A DNA stretch of 32,536 nucleotides from Thermoleophilia bacterium (GTDB lineage Bacteria; Actinomycetota; Thermoleophilia; BMS3ABIN01), in contig JACWAD010000004.1 of NCBI GenBank assembly GCA_014874175.1, positions 1 through 32,536 of the forward strand. Reading direction: 5' to 3'. The notes under the pieces were generated by a model that worked only from the letters and a program-made list of their open reading frames with translations, had not been told where the DNA came from and did not search any database. Position numbers and translations under genes: made by a program. Of the stretch, positions 23,180 through 29,280 are shown one piece after another; the first letter of the stretch is position 1; the number at the start of each line of letters is the position of its first letter.

Positions 23180-24059
23180 GCTCAACCGCGGCCGGCCCGG
23201 GCGTGAATCCAAGCTCGTAGCCAGGCACGGCCTGCGCTATCTCTGCCGCCAGGCCGGCGCTAAACTGCATGCCGGTCTCGTTCCAGAAAGTGGGGAAACA
23301 AGTGGCCAGGATGCGCGAGGCTATCTGGGCGGGACCCAGACTTTGGTGACTGTTTGCGGCTGCTTGCTTCAGGAAAAAAATGGACTTGAGCGGGGCGCCG
23401 GCGGCCGCAGCCAGCCCGGCCTCGCCGTGCCAGGGAGTGCCGTGGATATTAAAGCCTCCCTCACCGCGCCTCGTGATGATGATGCGGTCATCGCTGAGGA
23501 CTGCGGCGGCGCCTTCAGCTTCCCACAGCCTGGACAGCGTGCTTTTACCGGCCCCGGAAGCACCCAGAAAAAGAATGCCGGCGCCATCAACGTCGATGCC
23601 GGCGGCATGGACCTCCAGGCCGTGGCCGAGCCCCAGGCGGTTGACGACAACAACCTCATCGAGCGGGTAGCTAAACGGGAAAAACCCCGGCATGCTTTTT
23701 TCAATCTCGCTGTCGAAAAAAGTTTCCCCCCTATCAAAGTTTTGATCAAGAAATGCAATCTGATAGGGATCTTCGCTCCGGGCCAGGTTGTGGAGGGTGA
23801 TTAAATAGCGCCTGTCGCTGCGCCAAAGCCTCCAGGGGCCGCCCGAATCAAAGAGAAGTTCTCCTTGCCAGCGGGGGATGCCGGCGTCACGTGTCTCAAG
23901 CAGGAAATCGGTTTTGCCGCTGTCAGCGAGGAACGGCTGGTAGGCAGGCGGAATCTCAAAACCGCCGCCCCGGGGAGCGGAATCGCCGCCCCGGGGAGCG
24001 GAATCTATCTCAATGACAAGACCGGCTATCAGGAACCTGGCCTTCTTCATGAAAGTCAT
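23139..24059 (-). CDS. HPr-kinase-like protein (peptide-cassette associated)
   Basis: 306 residues. The C-terminal half is an HprK-type P-loop kinase: VHAAGI, Walker A GASGAGKST (166-174), VLSDDRIII (~188-194) and GTPWHGE (~207). True HPr kinase/phosphorylase is longer and has a different N-terminal domain; this N-terminus (LVIEIDS ... GFEIPPAYQPF) is that of HprK relatives found in PqqD/radical-SAM peptide cassettes. In lasso peptide clusters such kinases phosphorylate the C-terminal Ser of the precursor. The precursor 54 bases upstream ends in Ser, so the same job is plausible here but unproven. Residues 19-32 are a perfect duplication of DSAPRGG. The ribosome-binding site is weak (TTAGAA). 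Confidence 0.85.
   Translation of the reverse strand: MTFMKKARFLIAGLVIEIDSAPRGGDSAPRGGGFEIPPAYQPFLADSGKTDFLLETRDAGIPRWQGELLFDSGGPWRLWRSDRRYLITLHNLARSEDPYQIAFLDQNFDRGETFFDSEIEKSMPGFFPFSYPLDEVVVVNRLGLGHGLEVHAAGIDVDGAGILFLGASGAGKSTLSRLWEAEGAAAVLSDDRIIITRRGEGGFNIHGTPWHGEAGLAAAAGAPLKSIFFLKQAAANSHQSLGPAQIASRILATCFPTFWNETGMQFSAGLAAEIAQAVPGYELGFTPGPAAVEHVRNIPEPQNRSR
23964..24005 (-). repeat. Tandem 21-bp duplication inside the HPr-kinase-like gene
   Basis: Two identical 21-bp copies, 23964-23984 and 23985-24005, add seven residues (DSAPRGG) in frame near the N-terminus, in a loop between predicted strands. Confidence 0.9.
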
Positions 24060-24113
24060 TTCTAATGAAGAAAGTTTTTTCCCCGGCTTTTCACATGATT
24101 AAAAGAATTCCGG

Positions 24114-24287
24114 CTAGCTGCCCACGGATGAGCAGCTCTCTTGAAAGACACCGCTGCACCAACCGGGAGGAGGCCCGGAAATCTGAGGGCTTACGGTCTT
24201 GCAATTACCAAGAACTGCCTCTTCGGCAACCAGGGGCACCCGCTCAATCCTCGGCTCCCGGTATGGCCTTCGCCCACTATTCTTCAT
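24114..24287 (-). CDS. Putative RiPP precursor peptide, 57 residues
   Basis: Starts MKNSGRRPYREPRIERVPLV, then AEEAVLGNCK, TVSPQISGPPPGWCSGV and ends FQESCSSVGS. A charged leader with the K/R-P-Y-x-x-P-x-I/E-x-V pattern, then EEAVLGxCK, then a Gly/Pro/Ser/Cys-rich tail, is the layout of precursors that accompany PqqD plus radical SAM/SPASM enzymes. Cys29, Cys44 and Cys52 are candidate modification sites, and the C-terminal Ser57 is a candidate for the neighbouring kinase. GGAGGGG lies seven bases before the ATG at 24287, the best site in the cassette. It has its own promoter in the 90-base gap after the maturase. Sequence of a mature product cannot be predicted. Confidence 0.78.
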   Translation of the reverse strand: MKNSGRRPYREPRIERVPLVAEEAVLGNCKTVSPQISGPPPGWCSGVFQESCSSVGS

Positions 24288-24303
24288 TAACCATCCCCTC
24301 CTC

Positions 24304-24323
24304 GTATCAATAAGTATCAATAA
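24304..24323 (-). repeat. Perfect tandem 10-bp repeat in the precursor leader
   Basis: Two adjacent copies of GTATCAATAA (plus-strand reading) lie between the predicted transcription start and the ribosome-binding site of the precursor gene. A 10-bp period puts both on one face of the helix, as in many regulator binding sites. Confidence 0.6.
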
Positions 24324-24334
24324 AATTAATCTGT

Positions 24335-24361
24335 ACTATAACAATTCCAGCTTGATTTCAA
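24335..24361 (-). promoter_or_regulatory. Predicted promoter of the precursor peptide gene
   Basis: -35 TTGAAA and -10 TATAGT with a TG one base before it (extended -10), spacer 15 bases. It lies between the maturase stop and the precursor, in AT-rich DNA. Confidence 0.55.
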
Positions 24362-24377
24362 TACCCTTTATCTGAAT

Positions 24378-25473
24378 TTACTGACCTGAATTCTCGGAGA
24401 ATAATTGATTACCGTAAGCGGCGCTGCGCAGGTGCGCCAGCCGGCAGAGAAACTCCGATGGCTGCTCACCATCGCCGTTTTCAATCTCGCCCCAGCCGGG
24501 GCATTGGCCGCAAAGATGATACAAATTGCAGATGGCGCAGGGATTTTCTCCCCTGGCCTCCTGGAACCGGATCCGGGCCAGGAAGTTGTCCCATCCATCC
24601 ATGAATGAACCGGTCCGCAAATCGTACCCGTCCCGCCGGGCCAGCATGCAAAGACAAAGGCGGCCCTGAGCATCAATGTGGAAGGAATTGATGCCGGCGC
24701 CGCAATGGTAGATGCGTTTCGGATCTCTTGTGAACCGGGCGGAATAGTTAAGAAACTCTCTCAGGGCGGCAATGCGGCGGCTGTCCGCCGCGTCAAGCTC
24801 AAGCACCTCTTCCGGGGTAAGCCGGCTCCGGTGCGGCTCCTTGGAGCCGTCAACATGTCCATGAATGTTGCCGTCATAGCGAAATTCTCCCCCCCAGGCC
24901 CTGCGCCATTTTCATCATCTGGCCCAGCTCATGGCGGTTTATGCGGAGCAGCATCGTTTTGAACCTGAGGCGAACGTTATTGTGCTTCAGCAGATTTATG
25001 CCATCAAGACAGCGCTGGAATGAGCCCGGCACGCCGGTCACCCGCTCGTATGTCTCTGCGGAGGCGCCATAGAGCGTCACCTCGACTGCAAACGGCGGCC
25101 ATTCGGACAGCATCGCTGCTATCTCCTCCGTGACCAGCGAGGCATTCGTGAACAGGTTTACCAGGAATCCTCTCTTTTTTGCAAGGAGATAGATCTCGCG
25201 AAAATCAAGACGCAGCAGCGGCTCGCCGCCCGTGATCAGCAACCAGAGGCAGCCGGCTGCGGCAAGCTCGTCAAATATGCGCTCAACCTCGCCGAGCGCC
25301 AGTTCGCGTTTGCCATCGTTGCTTCTGACATAACAATGAACACATCTAAAATTGCAGCGGGAGGTGAGGTCGATGCTGCCGCCCGCCGGGATGCGTTTAC
25401 TCGCGACCATCCGGTGCAGCCTGTAGCTGAAGCTGCCATAGTTGACATCAGGAATATTACTTACGCAATCCAT
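24378..25473 (-). pseudogene. Radical SAM/SPASM peptide maturase, frameshifted
   Basis: The N-terminal part (25473 to 24874) has the radical SAM motif C-x3-C-x2-C (Cys40, Cys44, Cys47 in TSRCNFRCVHCYV), LLITGGEPLLRLDF, NASLVTEEIA and VEVTLYGAS. It ends at a premature TGA at 24874-24876. The SPASM part (24888 to 24378) continues in another frame: YHCGAGINSFHIDAQGRLCLC, NPCAICNLYHLCGQCPGW and a late Cys in EFLCRL, enough Cys for two auxiliary [4Fe-4S] clusters. Removing one base from the run of seven G (C at 24889-24895 on the plus strand) joins the two into one 364-residue protein with natural sequence across the joint (LGGEFRYDGNIHGHVDG). It would use SAM chemistry to form cross-links or epimers in the precursor. 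The start ATG at 25473 is 17 bases after the PqqD stop. Assembly error, true mutation and slippage all fit. Confidence 0.85.
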
Positions 25474-25490
25474 CGCTCTTGCCGTGACAG

Positions 25491-25745
25491 TCAGCCGGCT
25501 TCGTGGACAGCCGCGATTTCCTGCAGCTGGACAAGGCAATGCTCCAGATCCGCCTGCGCCTGCTTTTGCCCAACCTCGAACTCCGCCACCAGCCGGTCGC
25601 GAATATCGGCAACCGCCAATATGCCGTCAATCTGCGACCAGATGAAGGCGGCAGTTTCATTAAGAGTGTAAACGCTGTCAAGATCGCCGACATCACGGTG
25701 AACGGGAACAAGAATGGTTTCATCCCCGATCTGCCGCCATACCAT
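25491..25745 (-). CDS. PqqD-like peptide chaperone (RiPP recognition element)
   Basis: 84 residues from MVWRQIGDETILV. It has the PqqD pattern: DETILVPVHRDVGDLDSVYTLNETAAFIWSQIDG, three helices and a C-terminal stretch LVAEFEVGQKQAQADLEHCLVQL. PqqD-type proteins bind the leader of a precursor peptide and present it to the radical SAM enzyme. The frame is open to a TTG at 25838, but that lies upstream of the predicted transcription start, and the family starts at the ATG at 25745. It is the first gene of the cassette; the maturase follows after 17 bases. Confidence 0.88.
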   Translation of the reverse strand: MVWRQIGDETILVPVHRDVGDLDSVYTLNETAAFIWSQIDGILAVADIRDRLVAEFEVGQKQAQADLEHCLVQLQEIAAVHEAG

Positions 25746-25815
25746 ATTCTTGTCTTTTTCGAAAACAGTGACTGCCCCCACCCCCAGTGGCAGTTTCCAG
25801 AGAAGAGCTTGCGTA

Positions 25816-25843
25816 ATTCTATCATCTATATGCAACAAGTTAA
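25816..25843 (-). promoter_or_regulatory. Predicted promoter of the peptide-modification cassette
   Basis: -35 TTAACT and -10 TAGAAT with a 16-base spacer. The leader (~64 bases) contains a 6-bp hairpin, ACTGCC/GGCAGT, enclosing a G-rich loop. Confidence 0.5.
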
Positions 25844-25863
25844 ATAACCATTATCAATAGAAA

Positions 25864-25915
25864 GAAAGATGCTGGAAAGATGCTGATTGGCGCTACAAAT
25901 CCCTCCAAATCCCTG
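25864..25915. repeat. Two short tandem duplications upstream of porG
   Basis: GAAAGATGCTG occurs twice in tandem (25864-25885), and CAAATCCCT plus one base twice in tandem (25896-25915). They lie in the divergent gap between the peptide cassette and the por operon. Confidence 0.7.
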
Positions 25916-25922
25916 CTAGAAT
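25914..25922 (+). promoter_or_regulatory. Predicted extended -10 promoter of the por operon
   Basis: TGCTAGAAT (TGN plus TAGAAT). No good -35 at standard spacing. The leader to porG would be ~115 bases. Confidence 0.4.
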
Positions 25923-26044
25923 ATGGCGGATTTATTGCGATTCGACGGGTGCGCCAGCGCCCCGAATGTAATCTTGGTTTTCCCAGGCAGATTCCTCCGG
26001 CAGGCGCCGGGGACGAATTTTTTCATTCATCGAAGGAGGCTGGA

Positions 26045-26617
26045 ATGCAACAGGTAACAGAGATTCGCTGGCACGCGCGCGGCGGGCAGGGAGCCGTCAC
26101 CGCCGCCAAGATGACGGCGGAAGTGGCGCTCAGCCAGGATAAATATTTCCAGGCGTTTCCCGAGTACGGCCCCGAGCGCTCCGGGGCGCCCATCGTCGCC
26201 TTTACCCGCATCTCCAATGAGCCCATACAGATCTACAGCGCCGTCGAGCACCCGGATTACGTGCTTGTGCTTGACCCGACCCTCCTGGACTCGGTCGATG
26301 TAACCGCCGGGACCGGCGAGTGCGCGGTTGTCATCATCAATTCGGAAGACAAGGCTGCGGCGCTGGAGGCCCGGCCGGAGATGGCCGGCAAGAGCGTCTA
26401 CACTGTTCCCGCCACCAGGATTGCCCTGGAGACGATAAAACGGGCAATTCCCAACACGCCGCTCATCGGAGCGCTGGCGAAGGTGAGCAGCATCTTTCCC
26501 CTGGAGGGAGTCCTCGACGAAGTAAAAACGTCACTGGGCAAGAAGTTCTCAGACGAAGTTGTAAACGCCAATCTCGACGCCGTGCGGCGCGGGTTTGAGG
26601 AGGTCTCCGGGCAATGA
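26045..26617 (+). CDS. porG: Pyruvate:ferredoxin oxidoreductase, gamma subunit
   Basis: 190 residues, the usual length. It begins MQQVTEIRWHARGGQGAVTAAKM; the RGGQG-xxT segment and FPEYGPERSGAPIVAFTRIS are hallmarks of the gamma domain of 2-oxoacid:ferredoxin oxidoreductases. It helps bind CoA and completes the heterotetramer that converts pyruvate, CoA and oxidised ferredoxin to acetyl-CoA and CO2, or the reverse for carbon assimilation. ATG 26045 has AAGGAGG five bases upstream; the longer open frame upstream is leader. Its stop overlaps porD as ATGA. Confidence 0.95.
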   Translation: MQQVTEIRWHARGGQGAVTAAKMTAEVALSQDKYFQAFPEYGPERSGAPIVAFTRISNEPIQIYSAVEHPDYVLVLDPTLLDSVDVTAGTGECAVVIINSEDKAAALEARPEMAGKSVYTVPATRIALETIKRAIPNTPLIGALAKVSSIFPLEGVLDEVKTSLGKKFSDEVVNANLDAVRRGFEEVSGQ

Positions 26618-26961
26618 GCAAAAAGTGGAAGTTCAGCGACATTGTCAAGTGGGGCCCGGGGAGGCACGAGCCCGGCGCCACGATTCCGGAGTCAGGCACC
26701 GCCGAACAGTACGAGACGGGGGGGTGGCGCACCGAGCGGCCCATCCGCGACCGGGAGAAATGCAATGACTGCATGATCTGCTTCTTTGCCTGCCCGGATT
26801 CGTCTATCCGGGTCGAGAACGGCAGGCTGGTGGACATTGACCTCAAGCACTGCAAGGGATGCGGTATTTGCGCCCAGGTCTGCCCCCGCGACGCCATCGA
26901 AATGAAGAACGAGATCGAGGCGCGCATGGAAGAGGGGAAAAAAGAGGAGGAAAAAGTATGA
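26614..26961 (+). CDS. porD: Pyruvate:ferredoxin oxidoreductase, delta subunit (2x[4Fe-4S])
   Basis: 115 residues. Two ferredoxin-type cluster motifs, CNDCMICFFACPDSSI (~48-63) and CKGCGICAQVCPRDAI (~79-94), bind two [4Fe-4S] clusters that carry electrons from the thiamine site to external ferredoxin. The N-terminal WKFSDIVKWGPGRHEPG segment is typical of the delta subunit. The C-terminus is charged (EEGKKEEEKV). Overlaps porG by 4 bases and porA as ATGA. Confidence 0.95.
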   Translation: MSKKWKFSDIVKWGPGRHEPGATIPESGTAEQYETGGWRTERPIRDREKCNDCMICFFACPDSSIRVENGRLVDIDLKHCKGCGICAQVCPRDAIEMKNEIEARMEEGKKEEEKV

Positions 26962-28160
26962 GCCGCAAAGCCATGACCGGCAACGGCGCCATCGCCCTGG
27001 CCCTGAAGCAGGCGGAACCGGATGTGATGTCCGCCTACCCGATCACGCCCCAGACGGAGATTGCCCAGAACTACGCCCAGTTTGTTGCCGACGGGGCCGT
27101 AAAAACAGAGTACATCGCCGTGGAGAGCGAGCACAGCGCCATGAGCGCCGCCATCGGCTCGGCGGCGGCCGGCGCCCGCACAATTACCGCGACTTCCTCC
27201 CAGGGCTTCGCGCTGATGTGGGAGATGCTGTTTATCGCCGCGTCCTTGAGGCTGCCGATCACGATGCCCGTGATCACGCGGGCTCTCTCCGGGCCAATCA
27301 ATATTCACTGCGATCATTCGGATTCAATGGGCGGCCGCGACTGCGGCTGGGTCCAGCTCTACGGCGAGGACGCCCAGGAGGGATATGACAACGCCATCCA
27401 GGCGTTTCGCATCGCCGAGCATATGGATGTCCGCCTGCCGGTGATGACGATGATCGACGGCTTCATTATCAGCGGCGCCATCGGGCCGCTGGAGGTGCTC
27501 CAGGATGATCAGGTGAAGCAGTTCGTTGGCCCTTACGAGCCCATCCATCCCCTGCTGGACATCGATAATCCCGTCACCGTTGGCGCTTTTGACAGCCTGG
27601 GCGGCTGGTACTTCGAGCACAAAGTCACCCAAAATATGGCTATGGACAAAGCTATGAGTGTAATCGAGTCAGTCGGACGCGAGTACGGCCAGCTGACCGG
27701 ACGGGAATATTCACATTTTAAGACGCACATGATCGAGGATGCCGACATTGTGCTGGTCGCGATCGGCTCTGCGGCCGGCAACGTCAAGACAATGGTGGAC
27801 AGGTTGCGTGCCGGAGGCGTGAAAGTGGGAATGATGAAAGTGCGTACGTTCCGCCCCTTCCCGCATTTGCAAGTCGCCGGGGCGCTGGCCGGCGCCAGGG
27901 TTATCGGCGTCATGGACCGCTCCGACTCGTTTGGGGCCCAGGGCGGACCGCTCTTTACCGAGATTCGCTCTGCCATGTTCGAAGCGCCCCGGCGGCCGCA
28001 GACCTTCAACTTCATTTACGGTCTCGGCGGCAGGGATATCTTCCCGGATGACATCGAAGGCGCCGTCAGGCTGCTGGAAAAGGCGGCCGCCGGCGAGGAA
28101 ATTTCACAAAAAAGATATTATCTCAACGTCAGGGAGGTGAGCCTGGATGGCCAAGCCTAA
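26958..28160 (+). CDS. porA: Pyruvate:ferredoxin oxidoreductase, alpha subunit
   Basis: 400 residues starting MSRKAMTGNGAIALA. Landmarks: PDVMSAYPITPQTEIAQN (~20-37), ESEHSAMSAAIGSAAAGART, ATSSQGFALMWEML, and HSDSMGGRDCGWVQLYGEDAQE (~115-136), which favours pyruvate over 2-oxoglutarate or branched-chain types. Transketolase C-terminal-like domain from ~235 (IVLVAIGSAAGNVKTMV, GMMKVRTFRPFP). GAGGAGG lies eight bases before the ATG. The open frame starting at 26859 is an overlap artefact. The stop overlaps porB by 14 bases. Confidence 0.95.
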   Translation: MSRKAMTGNGAIALALKQAEPDVMSAYPITPQTEIAQNYAQFVADGAVKTEYIAVESEHSAMSAAIGSAAAGARTITATSSQGFALMWEMLFIAASLRLPITMPVITRALSGPINIHCDHSDSMGGRDCGWVQLYGEDAQEGYDNAIQAFRIAEHMDVRLPVMTMIDGFIISGAIGPLEVLQDDQVKQFVGPYEPIHPLLDIDNPVTVGAFDSLGGWYFEHKVTQNMAMDKAMSVIESVGREYGQLTGREYSHFKTHMIEDADIVLVAIGSAAGNVKTMVDRLRAGGVKVGMMKVRTFRPFPHLQVAGALAGARVIGVMDRSDSFGAQGGPLFTEIRSAMFEAPRRPQTFNFIYGLGGRDIFPDDIEGAVRLLEKAAAGEEISQKRYYLNVREVSLDGQA

Positions 28161-29079
28161 GGAGATAGCAAACAGGCCCGAACGGCTTACGGGCGGCCAC
28201 AGGCTGTGCGCCGGCTGCGGGGCCCCCATTAATGTGCGCCAGATCATGAGCGTCTGCCCCGGCCCTGCCGTGGTGTCGGTCGCCACCGGCTGCCTGGAGG
28301 TATCGTCGACCATTTATCCGTACACCGCCTGGAAAGATTCGATGATCCATTCGGCCTTCGAGAATGCCGCCGCCACCATCAGCGGCGTCGAGACAGCCTT
28401 CCGGGCGCTGAAGAAACAGGGAAAAATCAGCCATGACATGTACTTTGTCACCTTTGGCGGCGACGGCGGCACGTATGACATCGGCCTGCAGGCGCTGTCG
28501 GGCGCGGTCGAGCGCGGCCACAACTTCCTTTATGTCTGCTACGACAACGGCGCCTATATGAACACCGGTTTTCAGCGCTCCAGCGCCACCCCCTGCGGCG
28601 CCTGGACAACCACCAGCCCTGTGGGCACAGAGTCGTTCGGCAAGACGCAGAACCGCAAGGACCTGGCCGAGATCCTGGTAGCGCATGACATCCCTTATGT
28701 GGCCACGGCCTCGCCACACAACTTCAAGGACCTGATGAACAAGGCAGAGAAGGCTTTTACCACGCCTGGACCGGCGTTTATCAACGTCATCTCTCCCTGC
28801 CCGCGCGGCTGGCGAACCCCCGGCGACCAGACGATCGCCCTGGCCAAGGAAGCCGTGCAGTCGTGCTACTGGCCGCTTTACGAAGTCGAGCACGGCAAGT
28901 ACAAGGTTAACTACAAGCCCAGGCCGGAGAGGAAAACGCCGGTGGCCGACTGGATGAAAAAGCAGGGCCGCTTCGCCCACCTGTTCAAGCGGCCGGACGG
29001 CGAAAAGGTGCTGGCCGAAATTCAGGAGTACATCGACAGGAAGTGGCAGGAGTTGCTGAAGAAAGAGGAGTGTTTGTAA
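28147..29079 (+). CDS. porB: Pyruvate:ferredoxin oxidoreductase, beta (thiamine-binding) subunit
   Basis: 310 residues. The N-terminal CAGCGAP gives two of the cluster-ligating Cys. The thiamine diphosphate motif runs from GGDGGTYDIGLQ (~106-117) to CYDNGAYMNTG (~134-144). FINVISPCPRGW follows (~218), then the C-terminal extension seen in Thermotoga/archaeal type PorB. GGGAGG lies eight bases before the ATG. It is the last gene of the porGDAB operon, in the gene order of heterotetrameric enzymes; the strong palindromes at 29153-29244 follow. Confidence 0.95.
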   Translation: MAKPKEIANRPERLTGGHRLCAGCGAPINVRQIMSVCPGPAVVSVATGCLEVSSTIYPYTAWKDSMIHSAFENAAATISGVETAFRALKKQGKISHDMYFVTFGGDGGTYDIGLQALSGAVERGHNFLYVCYDNGAYMNTGFQRSSATPCGAWTTTSPVGTESFGKTQNRKDLAEILVAHDIPYVATASPHNFKDLMNKAEKAFTTPGPAFINVISPCPRGWRTPGDQTIALAKEAVQSCYWPLYEVEHGKYKVNYKPRPERKTPVADWMKKQGRFAHLFKRPDGEKVLAEIQEYIDRKWQELLKKEECL

Positions 29080-29088
29080 ACCCGGACG

Positions 29089-29116
29089 CTGGATTTTGGA
29101 TAGTGGATTTTGGATA
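29089..29116 (+). repeat. Tandem 14-bp repeat after porB
   Basis: TGGATTTTGGATAG occurs twice in tandem, starting 10 bases after the porB stop. Low-complexity GGATTTT words of this sort look like a decayed microsatellite-type insertion. Confidence 0.6.
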
Positions 29117-29152
29117 GAAGCCAAAACCGTCCGGTTGCTACTTGAACAGATT

Positions 29153-29180
29153 GCAGGGATGCAGCATGCTGCATCCCTGC
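29153..29180. repeat. Perfect 28-bp palindrome downstream of porB
   Basis: Twelve-bp arms (GCAGGGATGCAG and its complement) around the self-complementary CATG. No T-tract follows. Candidate U-tract-less terminator or cruciform site. Confidence 0.75.
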
Positions 29181-29205
29181 GCGTTATGCACGACGATTCA
29201 GCAAT

Positions 29206-29244
29206 GCCACAGGGGGCGCGGCCGGAGGCCGCGCCCCCTGTGGC
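29206..29244 (+). terminator. 18-bp perfect GC hairpin, candidate U-less terminator of porGDAB
   Basis: Arms of 18 perfectly paired bases, mostly G and C, with a 3-base loop (GGA). It starts 26 bases after the previous palindrome and ends 23 bases before the aspartokinase -10 box. Actinobacteria often use strong hairpins without a U-tract as terminators; that function here is inferred. Confidence 0.55.
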
Positions 29245-29267
29245 TCGCAGCCTGTTCCACAATGTTC

Positions 29268-29273
29268 TAGAAT
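29268..29273 (+). promoter_or_regulatory. -10 box suggesting a leaderless aspartokinase mRNA
   Basis: TAGAAT is exactly seven bases before the ATG at 29281, and no ribosome-binding site is present. The -35 is not recognisable. Confidence 0.45.
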
Positions 29274-29280
29274 CTGCCCT

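Noticed and set aside
23139-24059. True HPr kinase/phosphorylase of carbon catabolite control
   Set aside because: The protein lacks the HprK N-terminal domain and signature, and sits in a peptide cassette without PTS genes.
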